DNA of 64,000 bases, taken from positions 372,001-436,000 of the forward strand of contig JALQBC010000007.1 of the NCBI GenBank assembly GCA_023375675.1. Reading direction: 5' to 3'. The notes beneath the pieces were generated by a model. The model did not search any database. It was given only the letters and a program-made list of their open reading frames with translations, and was not told the DNA's origin. This DNA is from Cytospora piceicola. Lineage: Eukaryota; Ascomycota; Sordariomycetes; Diaporthales; Cytosporaceae. Made by a program: the position numbers and the translations under genes. Positions 33,170 through 43,303 of the stretch are shown piece by piece; within the stretch, counting starts at the first letter, position 1, and each line of letters opens with the position of its first letter.

Positions 33170-33971
33170 ATAATGGTCATCGACGGGTGCCCCCACCACT
33201 CCCTACCTTCTTGTGGGGCACATGGCGACGAGGATACGGGCAATGAAAGCCTCACGTCGATCCAGGATTACCGGCAGTGGAGACTTTGTTGCATGTAAAA
33301 GAGCATACCGACCCTTCGCGTCAAGAGACTTGACCACGTTGTTATCTCGTTGGCGATGGGAAAGATGACGAATCTTTAAGCCTGAGCCAGTCTGGAGGCT
33401 ACCTCACAAACATGGTGAATCAGCATCATGAACCAAGCTCATTCATGAGATATTCGCACCGCATTGTTGTGAAAGTAGCTCCTAAGGGCCGGCGCTGCTC
33501 TCGCTGCTCTCGAAAGCACGCTCGAGTATATCGTCGAATGGTACCCGGATGATTGATTCATCGTGATCGGAGATGAAGAGTAGCATCTGTTGTGTTTACG
33601 GGGGACGCCTAGGCAGATAATTACAAAATAGACGATCATATGTATATGCTGGAGTAGTGAATCGATGAAGCGAGGACACGAGTACCCGGAGATCAAGTGC
33701 GCGCCTCTGATGATTCAACCTCGTGAGTATGTCTTATTCAAAGAACAATGCCGCCACTTCTGTGTACCACCTTATCATAGTTCAGGGTAGCAACAATGAT
33801 TGCTTCCTGGAGGAAACCGGCCGTTGGACTCCTGGTGTGCGGACCTTAAGAGTAGCTGTCGCCGCTATCAAAGATACCTTTGGTCTCAATCCATCGAGGA
33901 ATCACACAGGCTAGGGCAAATGTCTATTGCCAAAGCGTTGCTAGGGTTATGGATGAAGTTCGATCCTGAAG
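33170..33971. other. FRS2 3' region and intergenic
   Basis: The FRS2 3' UTR, then sequence with no recognised gene. Earlier parts of the 3-beta-HSD-like remnant may lie at the end of this stretch, but I could not align them. Confidence 0.5.
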
Positions 33972-34253
33972 ATGTTCAGCGCTCGTCGCCCGTTTACCGT
34001 TTCTGTTTTCCGATACCAATTCTTCAACGTTGTGAGGTTTCTAGGTCACCAATCAGGACAGGGGGCAAGGCACAGCCTTATTGTGACCCGCGAGGCCGTG
34101 CGCCTGACCGTCATTGAGCGGACCCTGAACGGCGAAAAGGCCAAGCGGGTCTTGGGCTACAGGCCGAAAGTCAGCATTGGTGAGGGGCTGGAGAGAACTG
34201 GGAAGTGGTTTGTGGACGAGGCCAAGAGGGCAGGAGAAGGGAAGACGGCTTGA
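33972..34253 (+). pseudogene. 3-beta-HSD/Erg26-like C-terminal remnant
   Basis: The frame ends with VTREAVRLTVIERTLNGEKAKR, VLGYRPKVSIGEGLERTG and a stop at 34251-34253. This matches the C-terminus of NAD-dependent 3-beta-hydroxysteroid dehydrogenase/sterol-4-alpha-carboxylate dehydrogenase-like proteins (conserved EKAKRVLGYRP). The Rossmann-fold part (GxxGxxG, YxxxK) is absent upstream, where stops occur in every frame. This is most likely a 5'-truncated pseudogene. Weaker alternative: the last exon of an unrecognised gene. Confidence 0.5.
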
Positions 34254-34481
34254 TAATGGCTTCTGCACATGTGGTGTAGTTCGGCATCATATCCAATTCG
34301 ACCGACATCTGCATCACGTCCAGGCGCACATATATATTATAACATATGTGATGAGTTGATTAGTCCTGCTGGCATCACCTTTGTGCTAATTTTCGAGACT
34401 TTACAAAAGTAATAAATACATCGACTAAGTGTAAGAGCCTCAAACACCATGCAGCGCAAGATGACCCATACGACCGAGCGT

Positions 34482-35932
34482 TCAGTCATGGCCCGTTGCA
34501 ATTGCATCGTAGCTGGGTAGGTCTCTCAGGTAATAGTCATGGATACCGCGTGGGCAAGTGTTGTATTCTTCAGTCATCGAGATCTGAGTGACACGGGTTA
34601 TGGCCGGGTCATGCGGTCTGGTCTCTTGTGTTGAGTGTGTGATGGCCCAGGGCTGCTTGCCGAACTTCTGGTATACGCCCTGCCTAGGCGTCTTGATACT
34701 CGAGCCGCTAGGCCACAAAGGACCCCTCCCGGGGTCCTCCGGCGCTCTGAGTGAGCCAGTCCAGGACTTGAGCGAGATAAAGGCTCTGGTCTGCGCAACA
34801 CCAGCGATGGCCTTGGGGACGAATGGCACACATAGGACCAAGATGCCGCAAGTGGCCTCGCCTAGACAGCACATCCCCGTAACGGCGTAAACGTAAGTAG
34901 TGTCTGTAGACCTCGCAAGTCGAATACTAAAGACTAGGCGGATCAGGGCTGAGCTACAACCCCTACGTCCACATGGTCTTCGTCAGTACTGTCAAGTGCG
35001 GTAGGCTGTCCCGCCTGGTATCGATACGTACAAGATTCCAATGAGGAAGATGACGCTGGCACCCAGTTTCTTCCTCCATGAGATGCGAAGCCCCCAGATG
35101 ACCTTTTGTGGAAGGCAAAGAGGAACAATGTCGAAGACGAAATTGGCAACTGCCGAGACGATGCCGACTTGTGCTATATTGAAGTGACAATTGCGACCTG
35201 TTGCGTGCGTATTCCAATTCCCCTCGTAGGGAGAGCAGTTGACGTTGATCAAGACTAGATATAAGATATTCCAGACAAGAATGACACCGACGGTAATGTA
35301 GCTCATGCAGCAGAAGAAGTTGCGCGTGCCTCGGGGTACGAATATGGCTATAAGTTCCAGCAGAATTGCAATCTTGACCGAGGCAAGCATCAGAACATAA
35401 AAGATACCGCTGACATAACCGGCCTGATACCACCAAGTCTGAAGTCAGTTCAATGTTACGTCAGATCCTTGAGGAATCAAAAAGACCTACGTAGTGGTAA
35501 TCGGAAAGATCCTCCAGCCGGGTATCCCACTCGTGAACCATCCAGCCGGGTGTATAAGTCAAACGCCAGCTGTAGTAGATGTGAGGCCAGTAGAAGACCT
35601 TGTCATATTCGAAGTTAGCTCCAAGAGACATCATGTATGAAATCTAGTTTTGATGTACCCACAAATGCTAAGCCTGTCATTACTAGTACAAGTCAGTCCC
35701 GGAAAGAAGAGTAGTGAACATCAAGGATAGGATGACATGAGGACTCACAGTCGCGAGGGTGAAAGTCCCTAAAATGGACCTTGGAGTAAATTCGGACCAT
35801 GACTAGGATGGAAGACAAGACCATACTCGTAATCATGACTGGAATGGCCACATCGTTGTGGTTAGGCGGGTGGTCAGCCTGTAGCTGGATCCCAGATGGT
35901 CGTTGAAGGCTCGGCTCGCTCATGTTGGGCAT
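34482..35932 (-). CDS. Fungal rhodopsin-domain (SAT4/Pth11-like) membrane protein
   Basis: Seven-helix integral membrane protein of the fungal SAT4/Pth11-like family; some members act as surface sensors, but function here is unknown. Exons are 35932-35749, a micro-exon between 35748 and 35644, then 35643-35491, 35438-35032 and 34926-34482; about 400 aa. Helices include VMITSMVLSSILVMV, YVLMLASVKIAILLELIAIF, FCCMSYITVGVILVWNILY and VYAVTGMCCLGEATCGILVL. The conserved cysteine of the extracellular loop appears in VNCSPYEGNW. Phase demands a micro-exon of 11 or 20 nt, which I could not fix. ATGs at 35968 and 35923 are alternative starts. Confidence 0.8.
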
Positions 35933-37732
35933 TTGCCGGAGAAATATGAGTGATAGGGCATAAGGCATGTTGTTTGCAGGTTTGTGGTGTGGGGGGAAGG
36001 AAAAGAGACGATGCCCGACTGGATGTTCTGAAGTAGGCGGCACATATCTATAAGACTCCCAAGGTGGTACCACTGATCCATGTATTGTGCTCACTACACC
36101 GCACCACACCACAACAAGTGGCGACTTGAAGTCCAAAACAGGACGGGTTTCAAGGCAGCATATTGATGGCTTCGAGAGGAGTCATCTTTGTGTTGTCTCT
36201 CATCCAATAATACTACTTGGGGGCTGGACTTGCAAAGTGTTTTCGGCCCCTAAGCAACTGCATAAAAATGTACATCTCGGTTCCGCCTCCAGATATTACT
36301 CGTAAGCAACTTGCCACACACCTAGACGGTTCTATTGAAGAACTAGAGAAGATCGGGGGCTCAATGCTACGGGAGTAGTCAAAGACCCCAACCTATTGTT
36401 CTAGTCCTGGGGGGAAAAGTGCGAGTCCGAGCTGACGGATCTCTTAACTGGTACGTATTTACCAGCAGTGAGCACTTGAATACCATTACCTAATTTATCG
36501 TCTTCTTATTCGGCCTTCCTTATAAGGACTGTAGAGGTTTACAAGCTTAAGTAAGGCTATCAACCCCTCAGAAGAAGGTCTGACATGCATCAACGACGGT
36601 CTTATATGCGTCGTGTGTATGACACAGGATTCAAGATGTCTCTTGGCACTCCTCGGACAGGCTACGTGGAGTCCATATTAGATGATATTATGAAGTACAC
36701 AGTACAAGGGTAGCAACGAGTATATTCATGTTCAGTGACCGAATAAAGATAATGATTGTAATGGTATAAGACCATTGATGGTCACTTATATAAGGAGTAG
36801 ATATTCTCAGGGGATAAAATGATAGAGTATTGCACATGTTTTATACCAGGAAGCGTGGATATATTGCTATAAGCTTTAAGCCACCAAGAATTATCTGAAC
36901 GTTCTAATTCCTTAGTCTCTTAAATACCTATGTTCCATCAACACAGATCATTCAGTTATTAGATTAGCCCTAGGAGCCGCATCATTCACAAATCAATCAC
37001 GTAGAGAATCTCGAAGACGGACGAATATTTGCAACGAATCTTTGCAAGGGTCCTGAATGTTCTAGGACACGTCAAGAAAAGCCCAGGATGCTCAAGTGCT
37101 GTGTCAACCGGGGAACTCGGAAGACTGGAAACGAAGTCGCTGGCAAATTGGATTGCAAGAATGCAGGTTCTCGCTGGCTCTGGCGGCGGAAGCTCTTCCT
37201 CTGAGCTGCGATACACGCCCGGGGTGTAGACCTTGGAAGGATTATGCATCCACTGACGTCTCGCAAGTCTTTCTTACTGGAGTCCGAGGAGACCCGGATA
37301 GTCACCAATTGCCGAGTTCAGATGCATGCCTCTGTGTCTATCACAGGCTGCCACTGCTTCGTGGTGCCACGCTGAGGCCAATGCAACCTTATCAGTGGGT
37401 TGTTAGTTGTCACGAATGCCAACTGGAATATCACATGGTACATAGATACTACAAACATGCATGACCTGTAATCATGGAATATTGTTCACAGCCCTAGAGC
37501 ACAACCGTGTCTTCGAGTATAGCACGGCTACACTGTTGATGAACATGGGCGTAGAAGAACAATCCCGGAGTACTAACCATGACAATAAACGCCGTACCCC
37601 TCAGCCGACGACACCGCGTCCGTCCGTTATGTGGTTGTGCTGGTTGTTGCAGTTGAGGGGTTCCACAGTGGGTCGTGGAGGTGGGCAAAATCTGCAAATA
37701 TAACGCTCTCGGGGTGCTGATGCACAGCTGTG
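35933..37732. other. Gene-poor, AT-rich region
   Basis: No recognised coding sequence. From about 36,400 to 36,970 it is AT-rich with many TA steps and may contain old repeat debris. A tRNA gene follows. Confidence 0.45.
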
Positions 37733-37835
37733 GGGGGGCTGGCGCAACGGTAGCGCGTGAGATTCCAGCATCATCGCATCGGTAATGTTTCAAGGAAGTT
37801 CCTCAAGGTTGAGCGTTCAAATCGCTCGTCCCTCA
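37733..37835 (+). tRNA. tRNA-Trp (CCA), with intron
   Basis: D arm GCGC-AACGGTA-GCGC and T arm GAGCG-TTCAAAT-CGCTC match fungal tRNA-Trp. The acceptor GGGGGGC pairs with GTCCCTC (two G-T pairs), discriminator A. The loop reads TTCCAG, anticodon CCA. A 31-nt intron after position 37 leaves 72 nt. The anticodon stem TGAGA/CCTCA has one A-C mismatch at 31-39, so slight decay is possible. Confidence 0.85.
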
Positions 37836-39140
37836 TTACTTTTGCCGGTGGGCAGTATCGAATTGTGGGGGGTCGTTGTCGGCTTTCTTGTTTGTTGTCG
37901 TGGTGACACTGGCCTCGAACTTGGGATTCTGATGCCGTAATATTCTTTTTGGTGTTGGACAGCGGGATTAGCGTTAGAGAGCCAGATAATACGCTAGCAA
38001 GCATACTAGCTAATACTCATACTCAAGTACCTAGGTATGTAAGAGACGACGCAGCCTGGAGTATCTAGGTATCTATCGAGTCTCCTATCCTTGAGCCCCT
38101 TAACCATCAACAAAACTACTAGTGAACACATGCATATCGTACACAGTACAACCGCCAGGCAAGCACCTCCTGATACGCAACTCGACCAAGCTTCCCTGAA
38201 CATGATGACGGTGTAGAATCTGTCCGTACTCACCGAGCAAGCCCACCACGTGCAAGTGACAACTTCCCGGTTGCCTTTCATCACCGCGGTTTCGGGGTCT
38301 CGAGCCGAGCCCATCGATCTGTTTCGTCCGATCTATCAATGATTTGTACCACGCACATGTCTGGAACAACATGGGACGCTGTCCTACACCTTGTAAGAGG
38401 CAACAACACGGTGAGACCGAACCCTCAGACCTGCATGGTCGATGTGTAACTGCTGTGTGAAGGGGTCAGTCAGTCGTACAGGGCCGCCAAAGTAGAACGG
38501 CTGGGCCATAACACACGAACGTCGTCCATACACACTGGTTTAGCATAAACATGCCTACGGCGGTACCACTTCAGCATACCTAGCTAGTCTTAGTTCTAAA
38601 GTTTCACAGTTTCACAATTCGCCGATCGCACGTCCAAGGATTGCAACGTGTAACAGTTTGAGTGGGTAACTTCTGGTATTGTGTGATGGTGTGGAGAGTT
38701 CTAATACACAGAAAGCGAGTTAGGCAAATCAGGTTGCCTTCTCTTTCATCTCGATAGTATGCTTGTTTCATCTTGCCAGTCTCCCACCATTTCCCTCCGG
38801 TGCCTCGGTTTGCCGCTATGCCGCCTTTCCATAAATCATTTGTTTTTGTGGTATTTTCCAACCCAAAAAGACGTAAACAGAAAAAGAAAGAAAAAAGACA
38901 AAAAGTCCCAATGCAGTGTGACAAAACTTCCAACCTCAACCCCATTCGCGATGCAGTGACGACAAACCAGTCCCATAGAAACGAAGTAGAAAATGCAACT
39001 TCCCAGCGCGGCAAACCCGAGGCGTAAAACGTTCCGAAGAATGGTGATGAGAGACCCACAAGCACACTATTCCAACTTTTAGATGGTGATGAAATGAGAA
39101 AAAAGACAATGATAACCCAACTACAAGTGGTGAGCACCGG
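37836..39140. other. Intergenic, TACCTAGGTA at 38028
   Basis: No gene recognised in 1.3 kb. The decamer TACCTAGGTA is at 38028-38037, with a variant TATCTAGGTA about 35 bp on. The last 500 bp should include the 3' UTR of the kinase gene. Confidence 0.5.
38028..38037. repeat. TACCTAGGTA palindrome
   Basis: Exact copy of the dispersed decamer, about 200 bp downstream of tRNA-Trp. Confidence 0.9.
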
Positions 39141-41075
39141 CTACGCCGGGCTAGCACCAACCCACTCGAAGCGCTTCTCCCGGCGCCAGTTCCAGTTGAA
39201 GTCCCGGCCCTTGCTCTTGCTCCACGGGCACTCCTTGACCCGTTCTCGGGTTTGCTGGGGCTTGCTGTTCAACACATGGCAGTGGTGGTTGGCGAGAGTG
39301 AAATTGTTGTGATGTGTCGAAGCATGATCCTCTCCGACCCCATAACCGTAGAACAACCCAGCTTGATGTCCTGTCTTCATTGTGAAGTCTGGCTTAGGCA
39401 TGGAATCCCGGCTACCGGTGTACGCCCGGCGCCGTTCTCCCAGCTTCGCCCACTTATCCAGAGACTCCTTCTTGGACAACGGCGACTGGTTCTGGGGATG
39501 CAGTTCGTCGTGATCAACGTCATGGAAGAAGAAGCCGTCTGGCAGGTCACCGTCGATGTCAATAGCATGCTCGAAGGAAGGCACCTGAGGCTTGGCGTCG
39601 ATGACAGATGACTTGACCACAGGGGACAGGCCCCGGCGAGGCGTATCGTCATCATCCGGCTTACTGTCCTGGCTCCAAGTCCTCGAGTTCATCATCTTGA
39701 GCGCCTGAAGTTGACGGGCTCTTTCTTCCTGCTGGTGTTCTTCCTCTTCCTCTTCCCATAGGTCACTCCAGCTCTTGGATACGGTTTCCTTGCCACCGAA
39801 CACCATTGACATTGCAGGGACATTGCGCGGCTTGGACATGGATATGGGCAGAGAACCAGCCATCGGAGAGACCCTTGTCGAGGGCTTGAACATCTTCGAT
39901 TGGTTGATGTTAAGCGATTGCATCGAGGCAGGGAGACTCGAGTCCGCGTATGAGGACAAGGATGGAGTCACGGCCGAGAACCAAGAAGACGTTGCCCCGG
40001 ACTTCGAGAAAAGGTCTTCGGTGTAGCTCTCGTCGTCGGGGATTGCGCTGAGCTGGCGGATGGGCTGGGCCGCACTGGTCATGTGCAAAGCCTTTGCCCA
40101 AGGGAAGGCACCGGTTTCCACCTGAGGACTCTGGATTGAAGGTGTCCGCAGAGGTTCGCGGTTTGCTGTGGCGATGGTGTCCCTCTGCGCAGAGCAGAAG
40201 TCATCGTCACCCTCATCAAGGGTGGTGAAACTCACGACACGGTTAAGTGCCCTCCGGGCACCATGGAGGGATCTCTTGCTCGGGTCCATGCTCATACACT
40301 CAACGATGACCTCGTAGGTGTCCTGGGACATGGCTGGGAAGACATCGAAGAGCGACTGCTTGTCCCGGGAGAAGTCCAGGAAAAGTGGGTCAGACTCTGT
40401 CGGGGTGGTGAAAGGGTTGCGCGAGAAGAGGATGTTGAGCAGGCAAATGCCAACGGCCCAGACGTCAGCCTGCGCGGGAGAATACCCAGCACCGGCCGAG
40501 TCATACTGTTCCGGTGACATATAGCGATCGCTCCCAACGGCCGACTCAAACGTCCAGGTGTCGGTGGTGGCCAAACCAAAGTCGCCCAGCTTCAACGAGC
40601 CATCCTTGCTGAGGAAGATGTTCTCAGGCTTGATGTCGCGATGGTAGATTCCCTTGGAGTGAATGTAGGCAACAGCATCAATGAGTTCCATCATGAAGCG
40701 ACGAACATGCTCGGTCTCAAGAGGTCCCTGACCGACCCGGATGGCTTCGTAGAGGTCGCCTTGGTGACAGAATTCGAGGACCAGGTACAAGTGAGCTTCC
40801 GTCTCGAAGGTGTGAAGCAGGCTGACGATATTCGGATGCTGGCCGAGGCGATGATGGAGTATAAGCTCCTCATACTTGTCGTCGACAGCGAACTCGGAGC
40901 CATCTTCATCGGCAGCTGACTTCTTTGTCAGGCACTTGATAGCAACAGTCTCCCCGGTGACCAAGTCTTTCGCCTTGAACACCATGCCGAAGGAGCCATG
41001 GTTGAGTGGTGAGAGGGTTTGGTATCGTCCATCCAGGACGACACCGTAGGTAAACTCGTCTCGCAAGCATTCCAT
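39141..41075 (-). CDS. Ran1/Ksp1-type serine/threonine protein kinase
   Basis: Single exon, 644 aa, starting at the ATG at 41075. The kinase domain occupies about residues 18-295. It has glycine loop NHGSFG (25-30), VAIK lysine 47, catalytic loop HRDIKPEN (145-152), DFG (165-167) and SPE (187-189) in the activation segment. All catalytic residues are present. The layout fits the Ran1/Ksp1/Sks1 group, which links nutrient signals to cell-cycle, filamentation and TOR outputs. The rest is a low-complexity Ser/Pro/acidic tail with a Glu run (WEEEEEEH) and a basic aromatic C-terminus (RDFNWNWRREKRFEW). The specific substrate is unknown. Confidence 0.9.
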   Translation of the reverse strand: MECLRDEFTYGVVLDGRYQTLSPLNHGSFGMVFKAKDLVTGETVAIKCLTKKSAADEDGSEFAVDDKYEELILHHRLGQHPNIVSLLHTFETEAHLYLVLEFCHQGDLYEAIRVGQGPLETEHVRRFMMELIDAVAYIHSKGIYHRDIKPENIFLSKDGSLKLGDFGLATTDTWTFESAVGSDRYMSPEQYDSAGAGYSPAQADVWAVGICLLNILFSRNPFTTPTESDPLFLDFSRDKQSLFDVFPAMSQDTYEVIVECMSMDPSKRSLHGARRALNRVVSFTTLDEGDDDFCSAQRDTIATANREPLRTPSIQSPQVETGAFPWAKALHMTSAAQPIRQLSAIPDDESYTEDLFSKSGATSSWFSAVTPSLSSYADSSLPASMQSLNINQSKMFKPSTRVSPMAGSLPISMSKPRNVPAMSMVFGGKETVSKSWSDLWEEEEEEHQQEERARQLQALKMMNSRTWSQDSKPDDDDTPRRGLSPVVKSSVIDAKPQVPSFEHAIDIDGDLPDGFFFHDVDHDELHPQNQSPLSKKESLDKWAKLGERRRAYTGSRDSMPKPDFTMKTGHQAGLFYGYGVGEDHASTHHNNFTLANHHCHVLNSKPQQTRERVKECPWSKSKGRDFNWNWRREKRFEWVGASPA

Positions 41076-41354
41076 TGTGAAAAAGAAAAAAGAAACAATA
41101 TTGAGAAATTAGAAAAGATGTATCTTGTGAATAAAAAAGGAAAGCGTGGTGTTACAAGCCCCCGAGATGCTTTTGCCTTGAACCTCGCGCCAGTCTATGT
41201 CGATGTAAAATGATGATGTTGCCTAGCAATTTCGAACCAACAGTAGCTTTTACCAGTTGTGTACAGCGGGGCGAATTCGAACAGATGTCGGCGGAAGGTG
41301 CGGATATTTTTTTGAAGGAGGAAGGCGCGGTCGAGTGTGATGAGCCCAGGGTGG

Positions 41355-41364
41355 TACCTAGGTA
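41355..41364. repeat. TACCTAGGTA palindrome
   Basis: Exact decamer 280 bp upstream of the kinase start. Confidence 0.9.
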
Positions 41365-41660
41365 GTATGTTGGAAAGCGCGAGGTCGAGTAGTAAGTCGA
41401 TGTACAGGATGTGGGTAGGGAAAACAATGCAAGCAACTCCAGATCGTTCAGTTTCGGATGCTCATCGATAAATATTCAAGTCCGGTGTGTCGAAACAAAT
41501 GAGATAAAGTAGGTAGTGATGGTCGTGGTTTTGGTGGAGGACAAGCCCGGACGAGTTGAGGTAACAAAAGAAAGGTCGTCAAAGGCACATTGAGAAGGTG
41601 TATGTTGTAATAAAGACCGACGTGGTTCGAAGGGAAGCGCGTCTAGTTGAGAAATAGAGT

Positions 41661-41681
41661 TGAGGTGAGGTGAGGTGAGGT
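41661..41681. repeat. TGAGG pentanucleotide array
   Basis: Four tandem copies of TGAGG plus one base, in the region upstream of the kinase. Confidence 0.9.
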
Positions 41682-42640
41682 GGATGAGGGAGGACGATGC
41701 CGTCTCCCTTTAAGGTTGAAGGTCCAGCAAGGTCGTCCCGTTGGCGATGTGATAGCACCTCGTGGCTCGGCACCGGTGGAAGGATGACGAAGTCCGGAGA
41801 CGCTGAGGTGTGAGTAATAGTTGAGGCGTACAGTACGGCACTGCCGTCGAGTGAGCGGACCTCGGGAGCTGGGAGGACCCCGGAACGAAGTGGATAAGAA
41901 GAGGTGCGAGTCGTTGGCACTTATTGAAGTACCAGATCTCCAGGGGTCCGAATCATTCGCAGGTGGAACCGCCTCTCCAGAACAAGGTAGGTGAAGGAGA
42001 TGACTCCTCAGCCTTCCGTGTTCAACAATCGTCGTTCAACTAGTAACCCAGAGGGCTTTTGATGTTATGGCGGCTCCCAGGGCAACGTCCGTGATATGGG
42101 TACCGTGTATGATATGACGTGGATGGAGGAGCGGAGGTCGCCAGTATATCGCCGGGGAGGAAGGATTGGGCAGCCGAAAAGGGGTGGTAGCGCTGACCGG
42201 TACTCTTTCAAGTCGATGCAAACGCGGAAGTGGTAGACAACAAATACTCGGGTTGCAGATGACCTTGGGAGACAGGACAGGTCCGGGTCGAGGTCGTCGA
42301 GGTCGATGGTCGAGAGGCCCGGTGATGTGTGTGTAATGCTCGATGCTCGCTTGACGAGTCACAGATGTCTGTCTTGGGCAATTGAATTGGACGGACGTCT
42401 GTCTTCCTTGATAAGGTAATCTCCAGATGCTGTAGACTATGAACTATGGCAATTGGCTTGGAAGGAAGTGACTTGAAGAGAGAGAGGGTCGTGGACGGAA
42501 AGAGAGATAGGTAGCAGGGGAGTGACGATGTGAAGTAGTAAGAGGTGGGATGAAGAGGAAGAAGAAGGTTGGCTGAGGGTCGAACTGAATGGATATGGCG
42601 GTGGAGGAAACAGCTGGCTGGACAAATGAAGGAGGGTGAG

Positions 42641-42710
42641 CTGTGCTGCTGCTGCCGCTGCCGCTGCCACTGCTATTGCTACTTGCTACTGCTACTGCTA
42701 ATGCTGCTAT
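42641..42710. repeat. CTG-type trinucleotide-rich stretch
   Basis: Imperfect run of CTG, CCG, CTA and CTT triplets covering about 70 bp. I see no conserved protein across it. Confidence 0.8.
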
Positions 42711-43260
42711 AGGAGGAGGAGGGTGAGCACAAGAACAAACAAGGATCTGGCATGCAGGAGGAAAGGAAGAGACGCTCGGCAGGTTACTGTAAGGTGTGCG
42801 AGTGGGAGGTGTACGGGTATCCAGAGTGTGCTGGAAGGCACTGGAGGCCAGGGATGATTGGAGAAGAGGACAGTCAGCAATGGAACTCGGGGGAAATGGA
42901 TGGCTCACTCTGTCACTCTGAGGTAGCCTGGGGTGGTGAATAGAAGAGTCAGAGGTGAGATTAGCAATCTCGTCTGCGCTTGCTCAAGTGGTCTATCCAG
43001 GATCGCTTAGCGGCAGACGGGCAGGGTTCTGGGAACATCAGGTTGGTACGCATCCGTAGCGTTATCGAGTGTTCACAGTGCGCATGATCTGCCGTGGCAT
43101 ACTGATCGTTATCATTGGCACCGTCTCCTCAGCAACAGAATTCAAGATAAGCATACTGTGACTTTAGAGATCGGCACTGGGTGTGACTGACAGAAGAAAT
43201 GACGAGCTCCTGTTTGAATGGACTTTGGCACTCGAGACCAGTCTGTACATTGGCCGGACG

Positions 43261-43287
43261 TTTCGAGTTTCGAGTTTCGAGTTTCGA
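43261..43287. repeat. TTTCGAG heptanucleotide array
   Basis: Nearly four tandem copies of TTTCGAG, ending seven bases before a TACCTAGGTA palindrome. Confidence 0.9.
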
Positions 43288-43293
43288 AGTACC

Positions 43294-43303
43294 TACCTAG
43301 GTA
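43294..43303. repeat. TACCTAGGTA palindrome
   Basis: Exact copy of the dispersed decamer, next to the TTTCGAG array. Confidence 0.9.
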
